A stretch of DNA of 26,465 nucleotides from Kiritimatiellia bacterium (GCA_900771325.1 CAAGNN010000041.1:1-26465); one strand, 5' to 3'. Positions 7,366 through 19,657 are shown, counted from the stretch's first letter. Numbers and translations: made by a program. The notes: generated by a model from the sequence alone, not told the origin.

Positions 7366-7854
7366 ATGGATGACGAGATTATCATTCGCCGCGCCACGCT
7401 CTCGGACGTGTTGCTCATCCATCGGCTCATTCAGAGCTACCCGCACGAGCTGATCCTGCGCCCGGTCAATAACATTGTCGAGAACATCGACCGCTTTACC
7501 GTGGCCCTGCGCGGGCGAGAGCTCATCGCCTGCGCCTGTTGGCAGATTTTGCCCGAGATTGGTTGCCCGGAGGGCGCTACCGTGGAGTTGCAATCCGTGG
7601 CCGTCAGTAAGGCCTATCGCGGTCAGGGCATCGGCTCGCGCCTCATCCGTTTTGTTCTTCAGCGTATCAGCGGCTTCAAGCCGGCCCAGGCCATCGTGCT
7701 CACCTTCGAGCCGGACTTCTTCGGTCACCTGGGCTTCAAGCAGATCGAGAAGACGCAGATCATCCACAAGATCTATCGCGGCTGCATCTACTGCACCAAG
7801 CATACAAACCCCTTCACCTGCCCGGAGATTGCCATGGCCCTGCCAATGGCATAA
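7366..7854 (+). CDS. GNAT acetyltransferase of the ArgA / N-acetylglutamate synthase type
   Basis: A 162-residue single-domain GNAT enzyme, using acetyl-CoA. IIIRRATLSDVLLIHRLI opens the fold. VELQSVAVSKAYRGQGIGSRL (about residues 74-94) contains the acetyl-CoA loop RGQGIG, and FFGHLGFKQI is the usual last strand. The C-terminus carries three cysteines, C140, C143 and C152, in a CxxC-x8-C pattern followed by AMAL. That tail is typical of the short ArgA-like N-acetyltransferases, which make N-acetylglutamate for arginine synthesis. No arg genes are nearby, so the substrate is inferred from similarity alone. Confidence 0.8.
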   Translation: MDDEIIIRRATLSDVLLIHRLIQSYPHELILRPVNNIVENIDRFTVALRGRELIACACWQILPEIGCPEGATVELQSVAVSKAYRGQGIGSRLIRFVLQRISGFKPAQAIVLTFEPDFFGHLGFKQIEKTQIIHKIYRGCIYCTKHTNPFTCPEIAMALPMA

Positions 7855-7872
7855 ACCTTTAGCCTTTCCGTT

Positions 7873-7901
7873 TTGCCTTTTTCCGGCGAACGTGCTACAC
7901 T
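7873..7901 (+). promoter_or_regulatory. Promoter of the aldolase gene
   Basis: TTGCCT at 7873-7878 and TACACT at 7896-7901 are 17 bases apart, and TG at 7893-7894 makes the -10 extended. The leader to the ATG at 7937 is about 29 bases and includes AAGGAG at 7923-7928. Confidence 0.6.
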
Positions 7902-7936
7902 ACTCTCATCATTCAACTACTCAAGGAGTCTCAACG

Positions 7937-8893
7937 ATGATCGTTACGACGAAGAAACTGTTCGAGCACGCGTATGGCAAGTATGCCGTCGGCGCTTACA
8001 ACATCAATAACATGGAGCAGTGCATGGGCCTCTTCCGGGGCTGCATCGAGAGCAAGGCTCCCTTCATTATCCAGATTTCCAAGGGCGCGCGCAGCTACAC
8101 CGATAAGCTGATGCTCGAGAACGTCATCCGCGCTGCCGACCAGATCTTCCCCGAGGCCGTCTTCGCGGTGCACCTGGACCACGGCGACGAAGCTTCCTGC
8201 ATCGACTGCATCAACTCGGGCTTCTACAGCTCGGTGATGATTGACGCCTCCTCCAAGCCCTTCGAAGAGAATGCCGCTATCACCAAGAAGATCGTCGATA
8301 TGGCCCACGCCAAGGGCCTGGTCGTTGAAGCCGAACTCGGCAAGCTCGGCGGCGTGGAAGAGCACGTGGCCGTCGATGAAAAGGATGCCTGCCTCACCAA
8401 CCCCGATGACGTCAAGCGCTTCGTTGAAGCCACTGGCTGCGACTCGCTCGCCTGCGCCATCGGCACCTCCCACGGCGCCTTCAAGTTCACCGGCACCCAG
8501 GGCCTGCGCTTCGACGTCCTCGCCGACATCCAGAAGAAGGTACCCGGCTTCCCGCTGGTGATGCACGGGTCCTCCTCCGTCCCGCAGGACGAAGTCGCCC
8601 GCATCAATGCCGCCGGCGGCAAGCTCGACGGCGCCAAGGGCGTTGATGACAACCAGTTCAAGCGTGCTGCCGAGCTCGGCGTCACCAAGATCAACATCGA
8701 CACCGACGGCCGCCTTGTCTGGTGCCGCGTCCACCGCGAATACTTCCGCGATCACCCCGAAGGCTTCGACCTGCGCCCCATCGGCAAGATCTTTATGGAA
8801 GAGTACGCCAAGTTTATCGCCGCGAAGAATGTCAAGCTCGGCTCGGCCGGTCAGCTCGACTCCGTTCGCGAGTTCTGCAAGGCGAATGCCTAA
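7937..8893 (+). CDS. fba: Class II fructose-1,6-bisphosphate aldolase
   Basis: A 318-residue zinc-dependent aldolase interconverting fructose 1,6-bisphosphate with dihydroxyacetone phosphate and glyceraldehyde 3-phosphate in glycolysis and gluconeogenesis. Visible family motifs are AVGAYNINNMEQ near the N-terminus, VHLDHGDE (about residues 78-85, with a zinc ligand and the catalytic Asp), VEAELGKLGGVEE, GTSHGAFK, MHGSSS and KINIDTDGRL. These place it in class IIB. The ATG at 7937 has a good AAGGAG site, and the protein starts at the usual point. A GC hairpin with a short T-run separates it from nifJ, 70 bases downstream. The pairing joins central carbon metabolism to pyruvate oxidation. Confidence 0.95.
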   Translation: MIVTTKKLFEHAYGKYAVGAYNINNMEQCMGLFRGCIESKAPFIIQISKGARSYTDKLMLENVIRAADQIFPEAVFAVHLDHGDEASCIDCINSGFYSSVMIDASSKPFEENAAITKKIVDMAHAKGLVVEAELGKLGGVEEHVAVDEKDACLTNPDDVKRFVEATGCDSLACAIGTSHGAFKFTGTQGLRFDVLADIQKKVPGFPLVMHGSSSVPQDEVARINAAGGKLDGAKGVDDNQFKRAAELGVTKINIDTDGRLVWCRVHREYFRDHPEGFDLRPIGKIFMEEYAKFIAAKNVKLGSAGQLDSVREFCKANA

Positions 8894-8902
8894 GCACCCC
8901 AA

Positions 8903-8944
8903 GCAACGCGGCACCTGCCAAGGCGGGTGCCGCGCTTGCCTTTT
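8903..8944 (+). terminator. Hairpin terminator or attenuator between fba and nifJ
   Basis: Arms at 8908-8919 and 8922-8933 pair over 12 positions with one G-U pair and a 2-base loop. The stem can be extended outward by GCAA/TTGC (8903-8906 with 8936-8939), and TTTT follows at 8941-8944. The nifJ start lies only 19 bases further on and no promoter fits between, so some read-through is implied. Confidence 0.7.
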
Positions 8945-8963
8945 CTATTAAGGAGAGACAGTA

Positions 8964-12524
<3,561 letters not shown>

Positions 12525-12548
12525 GACGCACCCTCCGTGGCAAAAAGC

Positions 12549-12583
12549 AGCGGGCACCCCGAAAGGGGCGCCCGCTCTTTTTT
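12549..12583. terminator. Strong, probably bidirectional, intrinsic terminator
   Basis: Arms AGCGGGC and GCCCGCT enclose an inner CCCC-GAAA-GGGG hairpin (12549-12576), followed by CTTTTTTT on the plus strand. On the minus strand the same stem is followed by GCTTTTTG. It therefore suits both nifJ and the convergent minus-strand operon ending at 12626. Confidence 0.85.
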
Positions 12584-12616
12584 ACGACAGGCGAGAAGCG
12601 CGGCGTGCCGCGGCCA

Positions 12617-12644
12617 GTCGACTGTTCACTGTCGACTGTCGACT
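12617..12644. repeat. Four-unit heptamer array overlapping the TSCPD gene end
   Basis: Four 7-base units, GTCGACT, GTTCACT, GTCGACT and GTCGACT, run without gaps. GTTCACT is the reverse complement of a phase of the 1535-1555 heptamer. The minus-strand gene ends inside the array. Confidence 0.8.
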
Positions 12645-12868
12645 TCCAGCGCTTGCGCTAGCTGGTCAGGGCAGGAGGTGCCGTTGCGGCAGGGGATGCC
12701 CTTGAGGAGGGCGATGACCTCCTCAACGCGCCGGCCGATGACGAGGCGGGCGACTGCGGCGGTGTTGCCGGGACAGCCGCCGTGGAAAACGCACTGCGTG
12801 ACGATGCCATCGACCACTTCATACTCAATCGCCGAGGCACAGGTGCCGGTTGTCCGATAGGTTTTCAT
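12626..12868 (-). CDS. TSCPD domain protein
   Basis: An 80-residue cysteine-rich protein. It carries HGGCPGNTAAVARL (about residues 29-42) and CRNGTSCPDQLAQAL (about residues 60-74), where TSCPDQL is the signature naming the TSCPD domain. Cysteines lie at 10, 26, 32, 60 and 66. Stand-alone TSCPD proteins are uncharacterised; the same domain ends some class II ribonucleotide reductases, where metal or cofactor contact has been suggested. The ATG at 12868 was chosen because AAAGGAG lies 6 bases before it; an upstream in-frame TTG at 12874 lacks that spacing. It starts 11 bases after radC ends. The last residues (about VDSRQ) and the stop come from the heptamer array, so the C-terminus may be newly acquired. 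Confidence 0.85.
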   Translation of the reverse strand: MKTYRTTGTCASAIEYEVVDGIVTQCVFHGGCPGNTAAVARLVIGRRVEEVIALLKGIPCRNGTSCPDQLAQALEVDSRQ

Positions 12869-12879
12869 TCTCAACTCCT

Positions 12880-13653
12880 TTACTTGGGAAGATAGATGCG
12901 CTCTGGCGGGGGACAGAGGCCGTTATGCTCGGCGAAGCTGTAGTAGGCCTCGTCCGCAATCACCAAATGGTCACGCAAGGGGATTCCCATCATCTGCCCG
13001 GCCTCGAAGAGGCGCCAGGTGAGCTCCTGATCTAACTTGCTCGGCGCGGGGTTGCCGCTGGGGTGATTGTGGGCCACCACGATAGAATGGGCCTCCCAAC
13101 GGACAGCCAGGGAAAAGATGTCGCGCGGATGGACCGCCACCCCGTCGGTTGTCCCCAACGCAATCATCTGCGGCACGGCCAGAGGCTGGCGCTTGACATT
13201 CAGCGGCAAGTCCCAGAAGCCCTCGCGGGTCTCGTTGAGCCGCAGAACCGTCCGAAAACAGGCGGCGGCCTCCTCGGGCGAGCCAATCAACTTCTTCCGG
13301 TCGAAGGCCTCGCGCTCGTCATAGGCCCGGCGCGCCAACTCGCAGATGGCCGCCAACTCCACGCACTTGACGTGCCCCAACCCCAGCAGCTTCTGCGTCG
13401 GGTGCTCGGCGTTATAACGTGCAACCCGCGCCTCGAGCTCCCGATAGTCGCACCGAAAAAGCCCCTCGGCGCCGCCAAAGGCATCCACCAACCGCCGCGC
13501 GAGCTCCATCACCGAGCACCCCTCGCTCCCGGTCTTCAGCAACACCGCCAGCAACTCCACCGTCGTGAGCGCCCGGGCCGTGCCGCTATCCTCAATCTTC
13601 TCGCGCGGCAACAACTCCCGCGCCAAATCGCCAAACTTACGCACCTGCGCCAT
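12880..13653 (-). CDS. radC: RadC family JAB-domain protein
   Basis: A 257-residue protein. The N-terminal UPF0758 helical part has ALTTVELLAVLLKTG (about residues 28-42). The C-terminal JAB/MPN metalloprotease-like domain has SIVVAHNHPSGNPAPSKLD (about residues 190-208), giving the zinc-binding H195-x-H197 and D208. The old link of RadC to DNA repair is doubtful; the family is often found near mobile or competence genes, and its activity is unsettled. The start at 13653 has an excellent AGGAGGTG site, and longer open sequence upstream is only the subtilase read in another frame. The gene lies 23 bases behind the subtilase and 11 bases ahead of the TSCPD gene. Confidence 0.92.
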   Translation of the reverse strand: MAQVRKFGDLARELLPREKIEDSGTARALTTVELLAVLLKTGSEGCSVMELARRLVDAFGGAEGLFRCDYRELEARVARYNAEHPTQKLLGLGHVKCVELAAICELARRAYDEREAFDRKKLIGSPEEAAACFRTVLRLNETREGFWDLPLNVKRQPLAVPQMIALGTTDGVAVHPRDIFSLAVRWEAHSIVVAHNHPSGNPAPSKLDQELTWRLFEAGQMMGIPLRDHLVIADEAYYSFAEHNGLCPPPERIYLPK

Positions 13654-13676
13654 TCGTTCACCTCCTCTCCTCGGCC

Positions 13677-16600
13677 CTATTGCAAGCGGAGGCGGTAGCC
13701 TGGGCGGAGGGGCGTGTAGATGGCCTCGAGGGTGACGGGCTCGGGGGTCATATAGCGGAAGGTGAGGGGATTGGCGGTGGGGTCTTCGAGGACGAGCGGG
13801 CCGCGGACCTGCCAGTGCGAGAAGGTCATCCCCGCTTCGGGCGCGTCGGCCACGACGGTGGCGCTCTGGCTCTGGTAGAACTCGCCTGCGGGAGCGGTGC
13901 GCGTGGCGTGCACGAGCGTGAGCGCAGCGAGGTAGGTTTCTTGGGGCGAGACGGTGAAGTGGTAGGTGAGGTCGGGGCCGGGACGGTAGTTGGGCGGATT
14001 GAAGATGCGCGCGCGCAGAGTGCACTCGCCGGGGAGGAGGAAGGGCTCGGTGTAGCGCGGCGAAGCTTCGGTGGGCTCGGAGCCATCAAGGGTGTAGTGG
14101 ATGCGCCAGCCGCCGGCGGAGGCGTCGGAGTCAACGGCCGAGAGCTGCGCATAGGTGACGAAGGGCGTCAGGGCTACACCGTCACTAAGCGGGGTGCCAT
14201 CAGTTGTATCAACCGCGACCTCCGGGCACTTGGGGCGGGCGCTTTGGAGATCGTAGGTGGCCACGACCTCGGCCGAGGCATCGGTGCCGTCGGTCGTGCG
14301 CAGGACGAGGCTGGTGCTCTGCGTGATTGCGAGCGTAGGCGGGGCCTTGACCCAGTCCTTGCCGTCCCACTGCTGGACGTAGGCACCCTCGGGGGCGGAG
14401 AGCGTCACCTCAGTGGTCTCAAAGAGCGGCCCGGGGGCGGGAAAAAGCACGGGCGGGGGGAGGAAGGTTTTGGCCAGCAGCTTCTCGTCCCACCCTGCGA
14501 TGTTCGCCACAGCTTCGCCGTTGAGGGTGCAGCCGTAGGCCGAAGAGAGAACGGGCAGCGACTGGGTGTACACGCTCGTTAGGGCGTAGAGGGGGTTGGC
14601 CGCGTTCGTGGGATCTCCAGGGGTCTCCGAGGTGGCGCGCAGAACGTGGCAATTCTCGATGAGACCATCGGCCGCGCAGACGAGGGGCGCGATGGCGAAG
14701 GTGCCGCCGAGGGGAACGCGGCAGACGGGGTCGAGCAGCGTCAGGTTCTTGAGCGCGCCGAAGTTGCCGAGGTGTCCGATGAAGCCGCAGAATTGTCCGA
14801 CGCCATCGGGGTGGGCGGGCGAGTGGGTGGGGGCGAAGGTCGGGCGGATAAGGCTGTGGCCCCGACCATCAAAGAGCCCCTGGAAGCTGGCGGTATCTTG
14901 CATGCCCGCTTGGAAGGCGAGGAAGCCGGCCGTGGGGAGGGTGACACCCGAGAGGTCAAGGTCGCGCGTCAGGCAGAGGGCGAGACCATCGAAGCTCTGG
15001 GTTTGGAGGAATGTCTGCCAGCCATCTTCCTGGAGCGTGCCAATGTTGATGGCCGAGGCGAAGGCCAGCAGGTCCGCGGCCGAGGAGAGTTGGTAGGGAT
15101 CGGCCACGGTGCCTTGCCCTTCAAGCTTGAGGAAGACGGCGGTCACGGTCTTGCTCGGCGTCGCCCCCGGGAGGAAGGCCTTGACCTTGAGGGTGGCCGA
15201 ATCGGAGAAGGCGAGGCGCTGCCCGGAGACCCAACGCGGGGAGGTGAGGGTGGGCTCGGAGCCATCGAGGGTGTAGGCGATGAACTCGGGGTAGGGGCCG
15301 CGGCCGGTGAGCGTGGCCACGCCGCTGCCGTTGATGGAGACGCGCTGCCCATCGAAGGAAAGGGTGGGCTCGGTGGCCGAGTCGGCAAAGGCGATGGTGC
15401 GCAGGGCTAGGGAGAAGGCGCTCGCTTCGCCCGGTTCGATCTTCGCATTGGGGTCGCGCACAAAGCGCCAGCGCAGGGTGTGGGTGCCGGTTGGGAGGTC
15501 GACATAGGTCTCGAGGGTGTTCCAGCCGCTCTCCGAGCCGCCCGAGAAGGTCTTGTTACAGAGGCTGTGCCAGGTGGAGGTGTTGGTGGGGAACTGCTCG
15601 GCATAGACCACGGAGAGCTCGGCACCAGAGAGACCTGTGGGGAAGTTGAGCGAGAAGGTCAGGCGCTGAGGCTTGGCGGTGGTGAGGACCGTCTCGAAGT
15701 AGGCCTCGTCGCCGGGGGAGAGCCAGCCGCAGCGCAGGGCCCAGGCGTTGTCTTGCCAGACGGGGTACCACTGGCCATTGGTGTAGAAGCCGGTGCCTTC
15801 GGGCGCACCGAGGACGGCATCGAGGCTCGAGACGGTGCGGCCATCGGCGCGCGCCAGGAGGCGGAAGTCCTTGGAATCCTGGTACATCTCCGGGGCGAAG
15901 GCGTCGTAGAGGCGCAGCCGGTAGGTATGGCCGGGGGTGAAGTGTTCGGGGATGGCCAGGTCGAAGCTGCGGAAACTGCGCAGTCCGGAGCGGGCATCGG
16001 CCCAAACCTGTTTGAGCAGGTAGATCTCGTTGGAGTCCAGGTCGATGAGGTAGAGCCAGTAGAGCGAACTCTCGGGGAAGTAGCAGTTGAGGCGCAAGGG
16101 CGTTCCGGCGGCGTAGCTCTCCTGCCAACGCGCGAGGTACTCCTCCCGGCGCGTCTTGTAGTCATCGGGCGCCCCGGTGATGTCCTCGCCGGGCAGGAGG
16201 TAGACCGCGCAGCGGGAGGTGCCAAAGGTGAAGGCGCTCGAGGCACCGGAAACCTCCGGGGCATCGGTGTCGTAGACGCGGACGCGGTAGGTGCCCTCGA
16301 GCCAGCCGCGGCCCTTGAGCTGCATCGTGGCCACCTTCTCGGTGCCGGGCGTGCAAGCCATCTGCCCCAGGGTGGCGACGAGCTGCCACTCGCCCTCGGA
16401 GACCTCCTCCTCAAGCGCCACATCGGCCATCACCGCCGCCGAGGGGGTGAAGCGCACGGTGAAGTTATCGGCCGCCAGGGGCTGGGTGGCACCATCGACC
16501 GAGACGGTGAGTGTCTCGGGGGTCTCCGGGTCGCGCACGCGGAAGAGCGAGGAGTAGGCGAAGACCTGCTTGGGGTCTGTCTCGGATTCCACGCGGACGT

Positions 16601-18287
16601 AGTAGCCGCGGCCGACATTCGCCGCCTCCGGCGTCCAGACGGTGTAGGTGTTGCCCGAGTGCGCGGTGGGCGTTAGGCGCATAACCTCTTCGCTCTGCCC
16701 GCGCTTGAAGAGGCGGAAGGTGAGCGAGGAGACGCCCCGGGTTGTGAGCGTGAGGGTGAGCGCCTGGCCGGCATCGAGGACGGTGCGCTCAAGCGGGGCC
16801 ACCGAGATGTACCCGGAGGATTGGTCGAGCGCGCGCGCGAGGTTGACGCGTCCGCTGCTTTGGCAGTAGCCCAGGAGCGCGCTATTCACATCGGCGGTCT
16901 CCATCAGCCGCCGCTTGATTTCGAGGGGCGACCACGAGGGGTTCTGCTCCCAGAGCATGGCGGCACAGGCCGCGACCATCGGCGTGGCCATCGAGGTGCC
17001 CGACCACTTTTCGTAGGTGGCCGGGCCATCGCGGGTGCAGGAGAGGATGTTCGCGCCGGGGGCGGCGATGTCGCAGGTGGTCGCGCCGTAGGAGGTGGAC
17101 CAGACGTGCTCCCCCTCGCCGTCATCCACGTTCCCGGCGATGACGGGGCGGTCGGCCTTGTCCGAGGCGATGACCGTGAGGATGTTCTCGCAAGGGTAGG
17201 AGGAGGGATAGGTGGGGACGCGGTCGTTGTCGTTGCCGTCGTTCCCGGCGGCGATAACCACTAGCGTGCCATTCTCGCCGAGGTCGTTCAGGATATCGAC
17301 ATCCTCTTGGGCGAAGATGCCCACGCCCGGGGAGGTGCCGAAGGAGCAGCTGAGCACCTTGAGGTTGTGATCCAGCGCATATTGGTAGCCCGCGAGGATG
17401 TCGTCGCCCTCCTGCCAGTAGGAGATCGGGCCGCGCAGCGAGGTGAGGTTGGCCACCTGCCCCACGCCCGCGATGCCCTTACCGTTGTTGGAATCCGCGC
17501 CCATAATCCCGAGACAGTGCGAGCCGTGGCCGTGGTGATCCTCCGGGTCGCGCGAGGAATTGAGCACGCTCTCGCGCGTGTGGACATTCTCCTGGAGGTC
17601 CTCGTGCTCGAGGTGCACGCCGGTGTCATAGACCGCGCAGGGGATGTGCGGGTAGCCCAGGAAGCCCTTGGCCCACACCTCCGGCGCGTGGATTTTCTCA
17701 AGCCCCCACTGTTCGCCGCTGCGGTAGCGCGGGTCGTTGGGCTCAGAGGCCGGGGTAATCACGTGCGGCAGGAAGAAGCGGACCTGCGTGTGCGCGGCGC
17801 TGGTTGCGCCCAGGGTCGCCATCTCACCAAGCACGGCCGCGCTTTCGCTCTGTTCAGCGGCGGGCAGACGCACGCGCAGGATGCGCCCGAACTTGCCGTA
17901 GCGCGCGGTGATGGCGTAGCCGCGGCCGCGCAGATAGGCAAGCACCGCCTCGAGCGTCTCGGGCGTGGCCACCACGGTCATCTCGCCCAGTTGCTTACCT
18001 TCCACAAAGACGCGCGCTTCCTCGCCCGCCTCGTCGGTCTCGATCCGCTCGGTAATGCGCAGCTTGTTGCCCGAAGGGAGGGTGAGCGTGCGCTTTTCGA
18101 GCACGATCTCCTCTCCCGGCGAACTCGCCAGCAAGCGCCCGCCGCTCGGGGCCACCGTCACGCGCTCCACCTCGCTCTCGGCCACCGCCCCCCAGTCGAT
18201 ATTCTTTTCGGCATACTGCACCTGCGCGCCGAGCACTGCCGCCAGCACCCCGCCGCAGACCATCAATATCATCCGCACAAACCGCAT
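13677..18287 (-). CDS. Large secreted S8 subtilase with chitobiase-like and InlB-like C-terminal modules
   Basis: A 1536-residue exported serine protease. Residues 1-21 form a signal peptide (MRFVRMILMVCGGVLAAVLG). Residues about 40-180 look like a propeptide. The S8 domain has the complete triad, Asp221 in AVYDTGV, His254 in HGHGSH and Ser432 in SGTSMATPM, plus oxyanion Asn349 in AAGND. Then come beta-rich modules, two copies of a YTLDGSEPT segment (a chitobiase/beta-hexosaminidase C-terminal-like fold, about residues 1050-1100 and 1400-1450), a region with DLDLSGVTLP and FQGLFDGRGHSL like GLUG or leucine-poor adhesin repeats, and a final FSHWQV...YMTPEPVTLEAIY unit of the InlB B-repeat type. 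No sorting signal is obvious. GGGAGG precedes the ATG. It lies 12 bases after the phosphorylase gene. Confidence 0.9.
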   Translation of the reverse strand: MRFVRMILMVCGGVLAAVLGAQVQYAEKNIDWGAVAESEVERVTVAPSGGRLLASSPGEEIVLEKRTLTLPSGNKLRITERIETDEAGEEARVFVEGKQLGEMTVVATPETLEAVLAYLRGRGYAITARYGKFGRILRVRLPAAEQSESAAVLGEMATLGATSAAHTQVRFFLPHVITPASEPNDPRYRSGEQWGLEKIHAPEVWAKGFLGYPHIPCAVYDTGVHLEHEDLQENVHTRESVLNSSRDPEDHHGHGSHCLGIMGADSNNGKGIAGVGQVANLTSLRGPISYWQEGDDILAGYQYALDHNLKVLSCSFGTSPGVGIFAQEDVDILNDLGENGTLVVIAAGNDGNDNDRVPTYPSSYPCENILTVIASDKADRPVIAGNVDDGEGEHVWSTSYGATTCDIAAPGANILSCTRDGPATYEKWSGTSMATPMVAACAAMLWEQNPSWSPLEIKRRLMETADVNSALLGYCQSSGRVNLARALDQSSGYISVAPLERTVLDAGQALTLTLTTRGVSSLTFRLFKRGQSEEVMRLTPTAHSGNTYTVWTPEAANVGRGYYVRVESETDPKQVFAYSSLFRVRDPETPETLTVSVDGATQPLAADNFTVRFTPSAAVMADVALEEEVSEGEWQLVATLGQMACTPGTEKVATMQLKGRGWLEGTYRVRVYDTDAPEVSGASSAFTFGTSRCAVYLLPGEDITGAPDDYKTRREEYLARWQESYAAGTPLRLNCYFPESSLYWLYLIDLDSNEIYLLKQVWADARSGLRSFRSFDLAIPEHFTPGHTYRLRLYDAFAPEMYQDSKDFRLLARADGRTVSSLDAVLGAPEGTGFYTNGQWYPVWQDNAWALRCGWLSPGDEAYFETVLTTAKPQRLTFSLNFPTGLSGAELSVVYAEQFPTNTSTWHSLCNKTFSGGSESGWNTLETYVDLPTGTHTLRWRFVRDPNAKIEPGEASAFSLALRTIAFADSATEPTLSFDGQRVSINGSGVATLTGRGPYPEFIAYTLDGSEPTLTSPRWVSGQRLAFSDSATLKVKAFLPGATPSKTVTAVFLKLEGQGTVADPYQLSSAADLLAFASAINIGTLQEDGWQTFLQTQSFDGLALCLTRDLDLSGVTLPTAGFLAFQAGMQDTASFQGLFDGRGHSLIRPTFAPTHSPAHPDGVGQFCGFIGHLGNFGALKNLTLLDPVCRVPLGGTFAIAPLVCAADGLIENCHVLRATSETPGDPTNAANPLYALTSVYTQSLPVLSSAYGCTLNGEAVANIAGWDEKLLAKTFLPPPVLFPAPGPLFETTEVTLSAPEGAYVQQWDGKDWVKAPPTLAITQSTSLVLRTTDGTDASAEVVATYDLQSARPKCPEVAVDTTDGTPLSDGVALTPFVTYAQLSAVDSDASAGGWRIHYTLDGSEPTEASPRYTEPFLLPGECTLRARIFNPPNYRPGPDLTYHFTVSPQETYLAALTLVHATRTAPAGEFYQSQSATVVADAPEAGMTFSHWQVRGPLVLEDPTANPLTFRYMTPEPVTLEAIYTPLRPGYRLRLQ

Positions 18288-18299
18288 CGTTCGCCCTCC

Positions 18300-19586
18300 C
18301 TAAGCCATTCGCTCGTAGATAATCTCCCGCGCCGCCACCGGCTCGGGGCTGATCTGAAAGGCCGCCTGCGCCTCGGTCAGCACCGCCCGGGCGCGCGCCT
18401 CATCGGCCGCGCAGAGCCACCCCAAGGGTGCCCCGGCCTCGACCCGTTCGCCCTGCTGCAACAGGCCATCCAGCCCGGCCGCATAGTCGATGGGGTCGGT
18501 GACCGCGGTGCGCCCGGCCCCCAATTTGAGCGCCACGCGCCCAATCGCCCGCGCGTCGACCTGCGCCACCCAGCCGCTCGCCGGGGCGACAATCGGCACG
18601 CGCACAGCCGCCTCCGGCAACCCGGCCGCCAAGTCGCCCCCTTGGGCAGCGACCATCTCGCGGAACTTCGCCTCCGCCGCGCCGCTCGCAAGGGCCGCCT
18701 CGGCCGCCGAGAGCGCGGCCTCTAGGGTGGGGTGGAGCCCGGCGGCTGCGGCCATCTCGGCCGCTTCGCGCACGGTGAGCGCGCGGACATCCTCGGGGCC
18801 GTGCCCCTGCAAAATCTCAAGACTCTCGCGCACCTCCAGTGCGTTGCCCACGGTCCGCCCTAGGGGCTGATCCATATTCGTGAGCAGCGCCACGCAGGTC
18901 CGCCCGAGGTGCCGCCCGGTGGCGATGAGGCTCTGGGCCAGTGCGCGTGCCCGCTCGCGCGTCTCCATAAAGGCTCCGCAGCCGACCTTGACATCGAAGA
19001 GGAGCGTCTGCGCGCCCTCGGCGAGCTTCTTGCTCATAATCGAGGCGGTGATGAGGGGAATGCTCGGCACCGTGGCCGTGACATCGCGCAGTGCGTAAAG
19101 GCGGCGGTCTGCCGGGGCGAGGGAATCGGTCTGCCCCACCATACAGCAGCCGACCGCGCCGGTCAGCCGCTGGAACTCGGCGGTGGAGAGGCGGACATTG
19201 AAGCCTCGGATGCTCTCGAGCTTATCGAGCGTGCCGCCGGTGAGGCCCAGCCCGCGCCCGGAAATCATCGGCACGGCCAGCCCCATCGCCGCGCAGAGGG
19301 GCGCCAGGGGGATGGAGATCTTGTCGCCAAGGCCGCCGGTGGAGTGCTTGTCGGCCGTCGGACGCGGCAGGTTGAAGGTGAGGCATTCGCCCGAGCGCAT
19401 CATCGCGTCGGTCAGCACCGCTGTCTCCTCTGCCGTTAGTCCACGCAGGTAAACCGCCATCAGCCAGGCGGCAATCTGGTAGTCGGGCAGCGACCCATCG
19501 GCCACGCCGCGCACCCATTCGCGCAACTCGCCCTCGGGGTGGGCCCGCCCCTCCCGCTTCGCCTCAATAAACCACTGTGGAACCAT
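18300..19586 (-). CDS. Pyrimidine-nucleoside (thymidine) phosphorylase
   Basis: A 428-residue enzyme splitting thymidine or uridine with phosphate into base and (deoxy)ribose 1-phosphate, for nucleoside salvage. DKHSTGGLGDK (about residues 79-89) binds phosphate, and SGRGLGLTGGTLDKLES (from about residue 109) is the family signature. MSKKLAEGAQTLLFDVKVG and MDQPLGRTVGNALEV follow. The C-terminal alpha/beta domain (APASGWVAQVDARAIG) completes the fold. Length fits both deoA and pdp products, and I cannot separate thymidine-specific from broad pyrimidine enzymes by eye. AGAGGAG lies 8 bases before the ATG. It is the first gene of a tightly packed minus-strand cluster with the subtilase, radC and TSCPD genes, an unusual set of partners. 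Confidence 0.95.
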   Translation of the reverse strand: MVPQWFIEAKREGRAHPEGELREWVRGVADGSLPDYQIAAWLMAVYLRGLTAEETAVLTDAMMRSGECLTFNLPRPTADKHSTGGLGDKISIPLAPLCAAMGLAVPMISGRGLGLTGGTLDKLESIRGFNVRLSTAEFQRLTGAVGCCMVGQTDSLAPADRRLYALRDVTATVPSIPLITASIMSKKLAEGAQTLLFDVKVGCGAFMETRERARALAQSLIATGRHLGRTCVALLTNMDQPLGRTVGNALEVRESLEILQGHGPEDVRALTVREAAEMAAAAGLHPTLEAALSAAEAALASGAAEAKFREMVAAQGGDLAAGLPEAAVRVPIVAPASGWVAQVDARAIGRVALKLGAGRTAVTDPIDYAAGLDGLLQQGERVEAGAPLGWLCAADEARARAVLTEAQAAFQISPEPVAAREIIYERMA

Positions 19587-19611
19587 CGCTCACGCTCCTC
19601 TTAATGCCGTT

Positions 19612-19640
19612 AGTTTACACCATTTCGCCAAAAGTTGCAC
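19612..19640 (-). promoter_or_regulatory. Possible promoter of the minus-strand operon
   Basis: Read on the minus strand, GTGCAA and TAAACT are 17 bases apart, with the -10 at 19617-19612. The start would fall near 19605, about 19 bases before the ATG. The -35 is a poor match, so this is tentative. Confidence 0.3.
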
Positions 19641-19657
19641 GGGGGCCTGCTGAGCGC

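Noticed and set aside
12880..14025. Longer radC with about 120 extra N-terminal residues
   Set aside because: The extra sequence is the subtilase gene read out of frame; ATG 13653 has a perfect AGGAGGTG site and the normal RadC start.
15480..16676. Long plus-strand open frame inside the subtilase gene
   Set aside because: Composition-driven shadow. The subtilase frame is continuous with recognisable domains across the same bases.
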